DNA of 56,123 bases, from contig JAJRUJ010000096.1 in NCBI GenBank assembly GCA_024277855.1, forward strand, positions 1 to 56,123. The letters are read 5' to 3'. Source of the DNA: Candidatus Zixiibacteriota bacterium (GTDB lineage Bacteria > Zixibacteria > MSB-5A5 > WJJR01 > JAJRUJ01). Both the position numbers and the translations under genes were made by a program. The notes beneath the pieces were generated by a model. It saw nothing but the letters and a program-made list of their open reading frames with translations. It made no database searches and was not told the origin of the DNA. Shown piece after piece: positions 1 through 9,600 of this stretch; position 1 is the stretch's first letter; every line of letters starts with the position of its first letter.

Positions 1-4
1 GGCC

Positions 5-1387
5 ATGGCCCAGAGTGACCCGAAATCAAATCCCGGACTTGCCCCGACCGAATACATCCTGACCGGCACGCCATATCGGACGATTGTCAAACTCGCCTGG
101 CCGGCGATTGTTTCGATGATGGCCCATACGGTCCTGACGATCACCGATGCGGCCTGGGTCGGGCGGCTGGGCGCCGCGCCGATGGCCGCGGTCATCTCCA
201 GTATGTTTGTCATCTGGATTGTCTGGTCGTTGGCCGAGGTGATTACTTCCGGTTCGGTGGCGTTGGTGGCTCGGGCGTTGGGGGCGCGCAACATTGACCG
301 GGCGGCCGCCGTTGCCGACCACAGCTTTCGTTTCTCAGTCTGGTTCTCACTGGCACTGACCGTCGGTGGGTTTGCCTTAAGTCCGTGGGCGTTTGATATT
401 ATGGACACAGCGCCTGCGGTCAAGGAAATCGGTGTTTCCTATCTCCGGGTATTCTTCCTTGCCGGGCCGTTGTTGATCGCCTGGGAATTGTTCAGCGCCC
501 TTTACCGTGCGGCCGGGGATACGAAAACACCGTTTATCATCAGTGTCGGCTCTACTGCCTTGAACGTCGTTCTCGACCCCTTGTTGATATTTGGGATTGG
601 GCCATTCCCGGAGATAGGCGCGGTCGGTGCGGCGGTCGGGACGGTTGTTTCCTACATTCTGGCGATCACGCTGTATTTTATCGCCTTCAAAAAACGGCCG
701 CTGCCGTTTACGTTCCGTCGCCTGTATTTCCGGCGGGCGGATTGGGATATTGTCCGGCGGCTGATTAGAGTCGGTTTGCCGATTTCGATTTCAGGGATTG
801 TCTTTTCTATCGTCTATTTGTTTGTCAACCGCGTGACTGCGTCATTCGGCACCGAGGCGGTGGCCGCCCTGGGGGTCGGGAACCGGATCGAGTCGCTGAA
901 TTTTCTGATCTCCTTTGGTTTTTCAATGGCGGTGGCAACCCTGGTCGGGCAAAACCTGGGAAATAAAAATCCCGAGCGGGCGCAATCGCTGGCTTTCAAG
1001 ACAGTCGTCTTGGTCTCGGCGTTCACCGGAGTGACTTCAATTTTGTTTTATATTTTCGCCCTCCCGGTCGCCCGGTTTTTCAACGCCGACGCTGCTGTCT
1101 GGCCATACTGTGTAAGTTACCTGCAAATCCTCGCGGTATCGCAGGTATTGATGGGTTGGGAAATTGTTTTTGAGGGGGCGTTTGCCGGTGCGGGCGACAC
1201 GGTGCCGCCGATGCTGGTCTCGATTGTCGGATCGGTGGCCCGGATTCCCATGGCCTATGCGTTGGCGATTTGGCTGGGCTGGGGTGTCGCCGGGATCTGG
1301 TGGACAATTACAATTACTACAATCATCAAAGGGCTTGTACTATATTTCTGGTTCCGGGCAGGGAAATGGAAAGCTAAGGAAGTTTGA
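5..1387 (+). CDS. MATE family multidrug/toxin efflux transporter
   Basis: This is a 460-residue polytopic inner-membrane protein of the MATE (NorM/DinF-like) family. These proteins export cationic drugs or metabolites in exchange for Na+ or H+. The sequence shows about twelve hydrophobic segments in two similar halves. The first half begins around TIVKLAWPAIVSMM (residues 26-39) and the second around IRVGLPISISGIV. Family-typical stretches include ALYRAAGDTKTP and the paired FAGAGDT in the second half. Length matches the family (about 440-480). The start lies four bases inside the window edge, so an upstream extension cannot be excluded. Its TGA stop overlaps the ATG of the next gene, which implies co-transcription. 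The substrate cannot be read from sequence. Confidence 0.9.
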   Translation: MAQSDPKSNPGLAPTEYILTGTPYRTIVKLAWPAIVSMMAHTVLTITDAAWVGRLGAAPMAAVISSMFVIWIVWSLAEVITSGSVALVARALGARNIDRAAAVADHSFRFSVWFSLALTVGGFALSPWAFDIMDTAPAVKEIGVSYLRVFFLAGPLLIAWELFSALYRAAGDTKTPFIISVGSTALNVVLDPLLIFGIGPFPEIGAVGAAVGTVVSYILAITLYFIAFKKRPLPFTFRRLYFRRADWDIVRRLIRVGLPISISGIVFSIVYLFVNRVTASFGTEAVAALGVGNRIESLNFLISFGFSMAVATLVGQNLGNKNPERAQSLAFKTVVLVSAFTGVTSILFYIFALPVARFFNADAAVWPYCVSYLQILAVSQVLMGWEIVFEGAFAGAGDTVPPMLVSIVGSVARIPMAYALAIWLGWGVAGIWWTITITTIIKGLVLYFWFRAGKWKAKEV

Positions 1388-2343
1388 TGGCAACCGGTTG
1401 GGTTTATGATAATGCTTTTCTGGCCCACGACACCGGGCCGGGGCATCCGGAGACTGCCTCCCGTCTGCGGGCGATCGTCACCCGCTTGACTGATGGCGGC
1501 TTGCTGAGGCGGCTCACCAATATTACCGCCCGACCCGCTGTCCGGGCTGAAATCCTGGCCAACCACACGGCTGCCCACTGGGAACGCGTGAAAGATATTT
1601 GCCGGCGCGGTTCGGGATTGCTCGACCCGGACACCCCGATTTCTCCCGGTTCGTGGGAGGCGGCATTGCTGGCTGTAGGCGGAGTGCTGGAATTGTGTGA
1701 CGCTGTACTCGACGGGAAGATCGCCAATGGTTTTGCGGCGGTCCGGCCGCCGGGACATCATGCCGAAACGGACAAGGCGATGGGTTTTTGTCTCTTTAAC
1801 AATATTGCCATTGCGGCCCGGTATCTTTTGGAACAACGGGAGATAAAGCGGGTGCTGATCGTTGACTGGGATGCGCATCACGGCAATGGAACGCAGGAGG
1901 CGTTTTACCGGGACAAGCACGTGTTCTATTTTTCGATTCACCAATTCCCCTGCTATCCCGGCTCGGGCACGCCCGCCCAGACCGGCACCGGGGAAGGGGA
2001 GCGGTATACGCTTAATGTCCCGCTCGATCCGTGGAACGGTGATGACGAGTTTCTTGCCGCCTTCACTGACCGACTGGTGCCTGCCGTCCGCGATTTCGCG
2101 CCTGAGTTCGTCCTGCTTTCGGCGGGGTTCGATGCGCATCGGGCCGATCCACTGGCCTCGTTGAATGTCTCCGATGAGGGGTTCATTCGCGCGGGACTGA
2201 TTGTCAGGCAAATCGCCGACGAGCATTGTGCCGGCCGCTGGGTATCGACGCTCGAGGGCGGATATGACCTGAATGCGCTGGCCGTCGGGGTTGAAAATCT
2301 GTTAAGAGTAAAATTGGGTGAACTTGCCAAAGACGAGGATTAA
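1387..2343 (+). CDS. Histone deacetylase family (acetoin utilization/acetylpolyamine amidohydrolase-like) hydrolase
   Basis: This is a zinc-dependent deacetylase-fold protein of 318 residues. Visible family motifs are RPPGHHAE with the tandem histidines, DWDAHHGNGTQ (zinc ligands Asp and His), the GSGT loop, SAGFDAHRADP (third zinc ligand Asp) and the terminal LEGGYDL glycine-rich turn with its transition-state tyrosine. Bacterial members deacetylate small molecules such as acetylpolyamines or act in acetoin metabolism, and a protein substrate is not proven here. The ATG at 1387 overlaps the stop of the MATE gene (TGATG). A TTG three bases earlier is the alternative start. The next gene follows after three bases, so the three genes form one unit. 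Confidence 0.92.
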   Translation: MATGWVYDNAFLAHDTGPGHPETASRLRAIVTRLTDGGLLRRLTNITARPAVRAEILANHTAAHWERVKDICRRGSGLLDPDTPISPGSWEAALLAVGGVLELCDAVLDGKIANGFAAVRPPGHHAETDKAMGFCLFNNIAIAARYLLEQREIKRVLIVDWDAHHGNGTQEAFYRDKHVFYFSIHQFPCYPGSGTPAQTGTGEGERYTLNVPLDPWNGDDEFLAAFTDRLVPAVRDFAPEFVLLSAGFDAHRADPLASLNVSDEGFIRAGLIVRQIADEHCAGRWVSTLEGGYDLNALAVGVENLLRVKLGELAKDED

Positions 2344-2346
2344 ACT

Positions 2347-3117
2347 ATGGCGCAATTTGTGCGATATACAACCGGCGAACAGCCGACCTGGGGACGATTG
2401 TGGGGCGAAACGATTGAGGCCTATGACAATGCGCCTTACGACGGCGGCGAGCCGACCGGGAAGAGTGTTGCGCTTGACGAGGTTACCCTGCTTGCCCCGG
2501 TAGAGCCGTCGAAAATCATCTGTGTCGGACTGAATTATGCATTGCATGTAAAAGAGAGCCAGTCGGCAACCGAGCTGCCGGAAAACCCGGTGTTGTTTAT
2601 GAAACCACCGACCGCGATAATCGGCCCGGGCGAGGCGATTATCTACCCGCCGTCGTCGAAGCGGGTCGACCATGAGGCGGAACTGGGGGTGGTCATCGGC
2701 AAAAAAGCGCGGCAGGTCTCCGAGGCCGAGGCTCTTTCCCATGTCTGGGGATATACCTGTGTCAACGATGTCACCGCGCGGGATTTGCAGAAAAAAGACG
2801 GGCAATGGACCCGGGGGAAAGGGTTCGATACGTTCTGTCCGGTGGGGCCGCATATCGAGACCGAGTTGGATCCGCTGTCTATAACAGTCGAATCGTATCT
2901 TAATGCCGAACTGAAGCAGTCGGGGAATACGGCCGACCTGTTGTTCCCGGTACCTTTTCTGATTGCTTATATCAGCGAAATTATGACGCTGTTGCCGGGC
3001 GATTTGATTTCGACCGGTACGCCGGAGGGTATTTCGCCGATGAGGCCTGGGGATGTGATCGAAGTCAAAGTCGAGGGAATCGGCTCGCTGCTTAACGAGG
3101 TGAAGGCGGCGAATTGA
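2347..3117 (+). CDS. Fumarylacetoacetate hydrolase (FAH) family protein
   Basis: This 256-residue soluble enzyme belongs to the FAH/5-oxopent-3-ene-1,2,5-tricarboxylate decarboxylase family, which cleaves or decarboxylates beta-diketo acids using a divalent metal. The N-terminal part is an FAH_N-like strand region. The catalytic domain starts near KIICVGLNY. The metal site is recognisable as VDHEAELGVVIG (two glutamates) followed by NDVTARDLQ (aspartate). GTPEGISPM near the end is the usual substrate-loop signature. The start is an ATG four bases after the preceding stop. Family members with this short form include 2-hydroxyhepta-2,4-diene-1,7-dioate isomerases and oxaloacetate decarboxylases, and the exact substrate is not predictable. 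Confidence 0.92.
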   Translation: MAQFVRYTTGEQPTWGRLWGETIEAYDNAPYDGGEPTGKSVALDEVTLLAPVEPSKIICVGLNYALHVKESQSATELPENPVLFMKPPTAIIGPGEAIIYPPSSKRVDHEAELGVVIGKKARQVSEAEALSHVWGYTCVNDVTARDLQKKDGQWTRGKGFDTFCPVGPHIETELDPLSITVESYLNAELKQSGNTADLLFPVPFLIAYISEIMTLLPGDLISTGTPEGISPMRPGDVIEVKVEGIGSLLNEVKAAN

Positions 3118-3204
3118 TCCTATGGTATACCAAAGAATACCGAAACCATGGCCTCGTCAGGGCGGAGTCAAGGTCTCTCGATTGGTGCAATCCAAGTGCC
3201 TATC

Positions 3205-3891
3205 CTATACCTTCAGCCCGATGGCTTCGGTGATAAATTTGACCAGCGGCCAGGACGCCCGGCAACATCTGGTGAAGCGGGCCATGAAATCCGGTGAACA
3301 AACATCTTTCTCACTCAAGGGCAAGAGCACCAGGATATCTTTCATCTTCAAGTATTCGACAAGTGGATGATCGGGGTCGAACCCCCGCGGCGGTCGGCTG
3401 AGCTTGTCGCCCTCCAGCGTACCCATCGACTTGATCAGTTTGCCGCCGATCGCGCGTTTCCATTTTGCCGGTTCGTCGACCATTTTTTGGCGGATCTTGT
3501 TTAAAGTCTTGGAATCGGGTTTCCAGATACCCGCGCCGGCGAAGACATTCCCCGGTTCGAGATGCAGATAAAACCCGGGCGCATGGACGTTTTTCCCGTC
3601 GGTGTGGTTGAACTGCGCGGCGGCATGGGTTTTGTAGGGTGTTTTATTGTTAGAAAAGCGTACGTCCCGGTAAATCCGGAACAGCGATCCACCGACCGGC
3701 CGGGGTATTGAGAGATAATATGGGTTGATTTTTTTCAATTCCGGGCTGAAATCCGCGATAAACTCCAGGAAAGGATCACGGATTACCTCGAAGTAACGAC
3801 TTTTGTTCTTCTCGAACCATTGCTTGTTGTTGTTTCGCTTCAGTTGCCGCAGGAATGTGAATATCTCCGGTGTGAAATATGTTTTTTTCAT
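3205..3891 (-). CDS. DUF2461 domain-containing protein (TIGR02453 family)
   Basis: This 228-residue soluble protein matches the DUF2461 family across its whole length. It starts with F(T/S)PEIFTFLRQLKRNNNKQWFEKNKSRY, continues with FRIYRDVRFSNNKTPYKTH and carries the FYLHLEPGNVFAGAGIWKPD block, which are family hallmarks. The biochemical role of this family is not established. It stands alone on the minus strand between plus-strand genes. It converges with the FAH-family gene and diverges from the exported-protein gene at 4072. The start ATG is at 3891. The 3118-3204 gap downstream shows no clear terminator. Confidence 0.88.
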   Translation of the reverse strand: MKKTYFTPEIFTFLRQLKRNNNKQWFEKNKSRYFEVIRDPFLEFIADFSPELKKINPYYLSIPRPVGGSLFRIYRDVRFSNNKTPYKTHAAAQFNHTDGKNVHAPGFYLHLEPGNVFAGAGIWKPDSKTLNKIRQKMVDEPAKWKRAIGGKLIKSMGTLEGDKLSRPPRGFDPDHPLVEYLKMKDILVLLPLSEKDVCSPDFMARFTRCCRASWPLVKFITEAIGLKV

Positions 3892-4071
3892 TCAGACTCT
3901 CCTTCAATATCGCCTCATCCCGGACACCTCCATAATACGCCCGTACCGGACAGAAGAGTGTCACTTCTCACGGGTCATTATGGCAGAAAAGAGTTTTTTC
4001 CCGGAGCGTGCAGAGGTATAATTATTTGGTAACCAAACCTAATAACGATATTTGTCCTGGGAGGGGCACGT

Positions 4072-4815
4072 ATGAGTAGAAACCGGCATTGTCAGTTGAT
4101 TATCGGTCTTGCATTGCTCACGGTTTTTGTGCTCGGTCTTACCCCCGTTCTCGCGGTGGAGTTTACTGCCGACCTGGTGTTGGTCCAGCCCGGCGATACG
4201 CTGACCGCAAAATTGTATGTCAAGGGAATGATATACCGGGTAGAAAATCTCGACGGTGAGGAACAATTTCTGGCAATCGAGAATCGCACAACAGATACCA
4301 CGCTGGCGCTTAATCCTGAGACCAAAGAGTATAAGGCGCTGGACGGCGCCGCCGGGGCATTTGCCAACCCGCTCAAAGGCCTGGCGCTCACCATTAAGCA
4401 AATGGAAGGCACACCGGCTGGTACAGAGACGGTTAATGGCTATGACTGCACAAAGACATTATATTCTTACCCCGGTGACACAACCGTGATTCTGGAAGTC
4501 TGGAATTCCGCGAAACTTGATTTTATCGTCAAATCGGTGATGCATTTCGGAGCCGAATATGGTGACGGACTAACGGAGTTACAAAATATCACCCAGGGTG
4601 GGGTGGATGAGACCTTGTTGCAGATTCCAGCGGATTATACGCGACTCAAAACGCCGGAGGAAATCGAGGCCGCGCTTTCCTCGATCAGCGGAAAAGCAAC
4701 GGGAGAAGCCCCGTTGGCCCGGCGTATCTCTGTCGGTGGAGAATTGCGGATAGCGGTTACTCCCGGTAACTCATACCGGGCCAAGGTCGAAAACCGCTGC
4801 AAGGAGGGGTCGTAG
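4072..4815 (+). CDS. Exported protein, N-terminal part of a frame interrupted by an amber codon
   Basis: The first 247 residues encode a secreted or periplasmic protein. Residues 1-28 form a clean signal peptide (basic start, hydrophobic ILGLALLTVFVLGL-like core, cleavage near VLA-VEF). The following ~200 residues resemble DUF4412-type envelope proteins: a beta-rich domain with the phrase NGYDCTKTLYSYPGD and a later TLLQIPADYTRL, but I do not assign a function. A good ribosome site (GGGAGGGG) lies upstream of the ATG. The frame stops at TAG 4813-4815. The same frame then continues without another stop to 5313, with Cys-containing sequence on both sides, so the natural product was probably one 413-codon protein. 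See the second-half entry. Confidence 0.7.
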   Translation: MSRNRHCQLIIGLALLTVFVLGLTPVLAVEFTADLVLVQPGDTLTAKLYVKGMIYRVENLDGEEQFLAIENRTTDTTLALNPETKEYKALDGAAGAFANPLKGLALTIKQMEGTPAGTETVNGYDCTKTLYSYPGDTTVILEVWNSAKLDFIVKSVMHFGAEYGDGLTELQNITQGGVDETLLQIPADYTRLKTPEEIEAALSSISGKATGEAPLARRISVGGELRIAVTPGNSYRAKVENRCKEGS

Positions 4816-4902
4816 TGTACTGTCACGCCGTGCAAAGGCGGCCAGCCGATTTCATCCTACGAACGAAATTATTCCCTGGGTTATGTCGGCGGGCGGGAGG
4901 AA

Positions 4903-5313
4903 TTGCTGGTCGGCATTCAGGTAGAGGCCGACGAGATTGTCATCCGTGTCGACAAAGGACAGATTATCGGCGAAGTTGCCCTGGAACCGTCCTCGTTTGC
5001 TGAAGACAAAACAGAAGAATGTTTCCTGTTGGGTGGTGGCCGCGGTATGTCCGCCGATCCGGAACGGCAGTTGTTAATTACCATGATCGGCGACAGTCAA
5101 TACGGCACCGAAAGTAAATGCCGACTGCATGTCTACCACCAAACCTTTGTAGACAGCAGAGAGCAGAGAGAAACAATCGAAGATGTGGAATTCGTGCTGG
5201 CCAATGGCGAATCAAAATCGTGGGATTATCCTCCCGGTCAGGGATTGAACTATGTTATGATCGACGTTGACAAAAATGGCGGAGTCAAGTTTTTCCTGAA
5301 GCAACCCAAATAG
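4903..5313 (+). CDS. Probable C-terminal half of the amber-interrupted exported protein
   Basis: This frame is identical to that of the gene starting at 4072. In-frame reading is open from immediately after TAG 4813-4815. It gives CTVTPCKGGQPISSYERNYS directly after the stop and then the region counted here. No good ATG with its own ribosome site exists in this part. The first usable codon after the stop is TTG at 4903 (CTG at 4876 is earlier). The content looks like an ordered beta-rich extracytoplasmic domain (GIQVEADEIVIRVDKGQIIGEV, then EDVEFVLANGESKSW), not out-of-frame noise. I therefore treat it as the severed tail of one gene. It might still be expressed separately or by readthrough. 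A terminator-like hairpin follows at 5342. Confidence 0.55.
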   Translation: MLVGIQVEADEIVIRVDKGQIIGEVALEPSSFAEDKTEECFLLGGGRGMSADPERQLLITMIGDSQYGTESKCRLHVYHQTFVDSREQRETIEDVEFVLANGESKSWDYPPGQGLNYVMIDVDKNGGVKFFLKQPK

Positions 5314-5341
5314 TCCGGGGACATGAATGCGCTGTGTGTGG

Positions 5342-5371
5342 GGCGGGCCTTCGGCCCGCCTCGTTTGTTTG
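5342..5371 (+). terminator. Rho-independent terminator-like hairpin
   Basis: A 7-bp GC stem GGCGGGC (5342-5348) pairs with GCCCGCC (5354-5360) around a CTTCG loop, followed by a T-rich stretch (TCGTTTGTTTG). It lies 29 bp after the stop of the amber-interrupted gene and ahead of the PLP-enzyme gene. The T tract is imperfect, so the call is moderate. Confidence 0.55.
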
Positions 5372-5451
5372 TGGGGTATCGGAGGTAATCATTTCCCTTG
5401 CTCAAAGTCAGCGCGCACCAGATTATGCAAGCCGACGATGGAGGTGGCACG

Positions 5452-6633
5452 ATGTCGAATAAATGGAAACGGAAAGACCATACCAAGTGTGTTGCCGCCG
5501 GGGATGCCGGGCAATTGTACAATGGCGCGCTGGTCACGCCGATATTCCAGACAACCAACTATGTGTTTGCCGATTCGCAGGATTTAATCGACCTGCAGGA
5601 GGGCAAGGCCGGGGGGTATCTCTATTCCCGGTATGCCAACCCGGGGATCGAGGCCGCGGAAAAACGGCTGGCTGCCCTGGAAAACGGCGAGCAGGCATTG
5701 CTGTTGTCCTCGGGGATGGCCGCGACGGCAACAATTTGTATGACGTTTCTCAAGGCCGGTGATCGGCTGTTGGCCTCCGGTTCTCTTTACGGCGGGACAA
5801 CCAGTCTGTTCAACGATATCCTCAGCCGATTCGGTGTGCAAATCGACTATATCCCGCTGGCCAGCTTCGATCAACTGGCCGACCATCTGGATGAATCGAC
5901 CAGGTTATTATGGTTTGAGACCCCGGTGAATCCCACCCTTGGCGTCCTCGATATCGCCGCAATCGCCAATACCGCCCGGGAACGAGGTGTTTTGACTGTC
6001 TGCGACAACACGTTCGCCTCACCGATCAACCAAAAGCCACTCGATCTTGGTGTTGATTTGGTGATGCATTCGGCAAGCAAATATATCGGCGGACATTCCG
6101 ACGTGATCGGCGGCGCGGTGATCGGTTGTGATGAGTTGATTTCGCCCACCTGGAAAACCCGAAAATTCCTCGGTGGCTGCATGGATCCGCATGCGGCATT
6201 TTTGGTCGAACGGGGCCTTAAGACGCTGGCGGTGCGGGTCGAACGCCACAATTTTGCCGCACAGAAAATCGCCGAATACCTTGATGACCATCCGAAAGTC
6301 CGGCGGGTGTTCTATCCGGGATTGCCCGACTCGCCTGGACATACAATCGCGGCCAAACAGATGTCCGGTTTTGGCGGAATGGTCAGTTTTGAAGTTTATG
6401 GCGGGCTGGCCGAGGCAATTCGAACGATTGACTCGCTGGAATTGATCGCCAATGCGACCTCGTTGGGTGGGGTCGAATCGCTGGCCAGTCTGCCCGCATT
6501 GACTTCACAATATTTCCAGACCCCCGAAGAACGGGCGGCGTCGGGGATCTCCGACGCGTTGATCCGCTTGTCGGCAGGGCTGGAGGATGTTGACGATCTC
6601 TGTGCCGATCTGGACCAGGCGCTCAATGCCTGA
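5452..6633 (+). CDS. Cys/Met metabolism PLP-dependent enzyme (cystathionine gamma-synthase/methionine gamma-lyase type)
   Basis: This fold-type I PLP enzyme of the trans-sulfuration family handles homocysteine, cystathionine or methionine side chains. The cofactor-binding lysine is K210 in MHSASKYIGGHSDVIGGAV, the most diagnostic motif. YSRYANPGIEAAEKRLAALE (partner-subunit tyrosine/arginine), SSGMAATATI (phosphate loop) and SLGGVESLASLPALTS (carboxylate-binding region) are all present. Length of 393 is typical. The start is ATG 5452, with GGAGG at 5440-5444 eight bases upstream. An upstream in-frame extension to 5398 lacks a ribosome site. Synthase, beta-lyase and gamma-lyase activities cannot be separated from sequence alone. 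The downstream LptD gene begins close to this gene's 3' end. Confidence 0.92.
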   Translation: MSNKWKRKDHTKCVAAGDAGQLYNGALVTPIFQTTNYVFADSQDLIDLQEGKAGGYLYSRYANPGIEAAEKRLAALENGEQALLLSSGMAATATICMTFLKAGDRLLASGSLYGGTTSLFNDILSRFGVQIDYIPLASFDQLADHLDESTRLLWFETPVNPTLGVLDIAAIANTARERGVLTVCDNTFASPINQKPLDLGVDLVMHSASKYIGGHSDVIGGAVIGCDELISPTWKTRKFLGGCMDPHAAFLVERGLKTLAVRVERHNFAAQKIAEYLDDHPKVRRVFYPGLPDSPGHTIAAKQMSGFGGMVSFEVYGGLAEAIRTIDSLELIANATSLGGVESLASLPALTSQYFQTPEERAASGISDALIRLSAGLEDVDDLCADLDQALNA

Positions 6634-6673
6634 TCGGTTCCGGGGGAGAACAGCCAAATTGTTCCCGGTTATA

Positions 6674-9600
6674 ATGAATATGGGAAGGCCGGCAAAAATC
6701 ATTGGATTGTTGACCGCGGTTATCGTTCTCAGTACGGCCGGCCGATGCGCAGCACAGGGGAAAGTCCGCACGCTCGAATTGATCCAGGCCGATTCAACGC
6801 TGCTGCGGACGACCGACGCCGGCATAGATTATTTTTCGTATGGCGATGTGATCTACGGGATCGGAGAGGATCGTCTCTATTGTGATTGGGCGGCCCGCCT
6901 GCAGTCGGAAAACAGAATAATCTGTCGGGGAAATGTCCTGCTGGTTCAGGGTGACCGGACAACGTATGCCGATTCATTGGTTTACGATCAAGGTGAGCAG
7001 ACATTGCGCGCTTTCACCGACGTGCGGATGGAACAACCGGGTCGCTACCTTCTTGCCGATTCGGTCGTCTATCATCGCGACAGCCAGTTGGGCTGGGCCT
7101 ATGGCAATGCTCTGCTGGTCGATTCGTTGGAGCACACCCGGATTGAGGGCGAGCGGATGGTCTTCCAGCGTGAACAGAATTATGCAATCTGCGATTCGCT
7201 GCCCCGGATGATCCTTGATTTTGCCGATTCGACCGGACAGACAGAAATCCTCGGTGGACGACTGGAATACGATCGAAAGACCGGACGAGGCATCGCCAAA
7301 GGCAACGTGTTTGTCCGTCGCGGTGACTGGACGGCTACCTGCGGGAAGGCCGAAACCTGGGCGGATTCCGGGATTATCATAATGACAATCGACCCGGTCG
7401 GGCGCGGCGTGGGCGCCCAAACCAGCGGCGACTCGCTGATTCTCTATTCGGTCAACCGTCAACTGGAACGAGTCCGGGTAATCAACAATGCCGAGGCCAT
7501 TTATCGGCCCGGGGCCGACACACGGGTTGCCGGTGCCGCCAAACCGGACTATGTCGTACCCGACACTCTCGCTGTCGATACTCTCGCCGCCGGAATATCA
7601 TCGGTAGACTCTCTGAGCATGAATGCCGTAGCGCCTGATCGGCTTGTCACGGAGGATGTCTCATATCGCGGTGAGCAAAACCAACTATGGGGCAATGAGA
7701 TCACCTTTCTGTTGGCCGATAACCGACTCTTGCGCATCGACGCGGTCGGCGCCGCCCGCTCAACATATCTGCCCGCGGCCAACCAGGATACGACCGCCGA
7801 ATTACGTGGTGAAAATAATATATCGGGCGATACACTGACTATCCACCTGACAGACGGCCAAATCGACCATGCCATCGTGCGCGGTGGTGGGCGGGGGACC
7901 TACTATAATCCCGTAGGGCGTCACACCGACGCAATCGACACCATCGTCTATTCGTCGGATGTCATTGAATTCCTGCCCGACTCTTCACAATTGTATCTGT
8001 CGGGAAATGGCAAGCTCGACTATGGAGCAATCGTCCTTACTGCCGATCAGATCCGTTACAATACGAAGAAAAAATTGCTGGCGGCCGAGGGCCGTCCCCA
8101 TCCGGATTCTGCCGGGGTTTGGATCGGGCCGCCGATCCTGGAAGACGGCAAACAAACCGTCCTCGGCGAGACATTGACCTACGATGTCGGCACCGGCCGC
8201 GGTCGGATCACCGGCTCATTTACCGAATATGACAAGGCCTACTATTATGGTGATGATTTTTATAAATATACCGACCGGGAATTCTTTGTCAAAAATGGAG
8301 TTTATACGACCTGTGACCGGAAAGACCACCCGCATTATTCTTTCCGGGGCAAGATGATGAAAATCATCCGCGACGACAAAGTCATCGCGCGGCCGGTGCG
8401 GTTGTATATCGACGAGTTGCCGACATTAGAGATTCCGTATTATGTTTTTCCGATCAAACCGGGACGGCATTCGGGGTTTCTTTCGATGAATATCGGGAAT
8501 TTTGAACAGGGCCGGCGTTTTGTCGACAATATCGGCTATTACTGGGCCGCCTCGCAGTATTGGGATTTGGAAACCGCAGTCAACATTCGTGAAGAGACCG
8601 GTCTGCAGTTTCGCGGCACAGTCCGTTACGGCCTGCGGTATGTTCTGTCCGGCTCGTTGACCGGCACGTATGCCCGTGAGGAGCGCTGGAACACCTCTCC
8701 CGCTGTGCCAATCCGTCAGAAAAAAACGCGTTGGAGTCTGGAGGGTTATCACCGGCATACGGTCTCGCCCACGTTGTCGATTTCCGGGAGCGGGAGTTTT
8801 GTCTCCGACCCGGACTTCTACACCGATTTCAGCCACGATCCGGAAGACCGGCGTAACCGGAGCATCCGCTCGCAGATCAACATCAACAAACGCTGGACCG
8901 GGGCGTCGTTAACCATGGCCGTACAAAATACCGACAACCTCGACGCCGATGTGGTCACCCGGTTGTTGCCGTCGGTGGCTTTTTCACTGTTTAACCGGTC
9001 GTTGATCCCCGCGCCGGACGGGGCAGACGCTGAGTCTCGTTGGTATCATTCGATCAGGTATTCTTACTCCTCCGGCTTTTCGCATAATATCTCACAAGGG
9101 TCATCGGGTGACAAACGATATGCGACGCTCAATCAGAATATCTCTTTTTCGGCACCGCAGAAATTATTCTCATATATCACCGTCTCGCCCAGTCTCGCCG
9201 CTCAGGAAACCTGGTACTATGTTTTTGCCACCGACCGAGCCGAACAGGACAGTGTCCTGATCAATGCGCCGGCGGGGCGCGCCTCGTTGACTATGAGCGT
9301 CTCGGCGAACTCGAACCTTTACGGCGCCGTACATCCCCGGCTATTTGGCCTGGAGACATTTCGGCATACACTCTCGCCGCGGATTTCCTATGCCTTTTCC
9401 CCCTCGGTGACCGCGCACGACGATCTCCGTGCATTCACCGGCAAGGGCGGTGGCTCGTCACGACGGAGCCAATCTCTTTCACTGAGTCTGGGGAATAATC
9501 TCGATGCCAAAATCATCCGGGGGGGCAAGGAGAAGAAGTTGTCGTTGCTTTCCGGGAGTATCTCGACCCGCTATAATTTTGAATCCGACGAACGGAAGTG

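Noticed and set aside
1255-2226. Long antisense open frame of 323 codons on the minus strand
   Set aside because: It lies opposite the histone-deacetylase-like gene, has no coherent protein features and results from the GC-rich codon pattern of the sense gene.
4025-4037. TTTGG-TAA-CCAAA inverted repeat before the exported-protein gene
   Set aside because: A 5-bp AT-rich stem is too short to support an operator claim.
4813-4815. Genome-wide recoding of TAG (for example pyrrolysine)
   Set aside because: Several unrelated genes in the window end at TAG at the expected family length, so TAG is an ordinary stop here.
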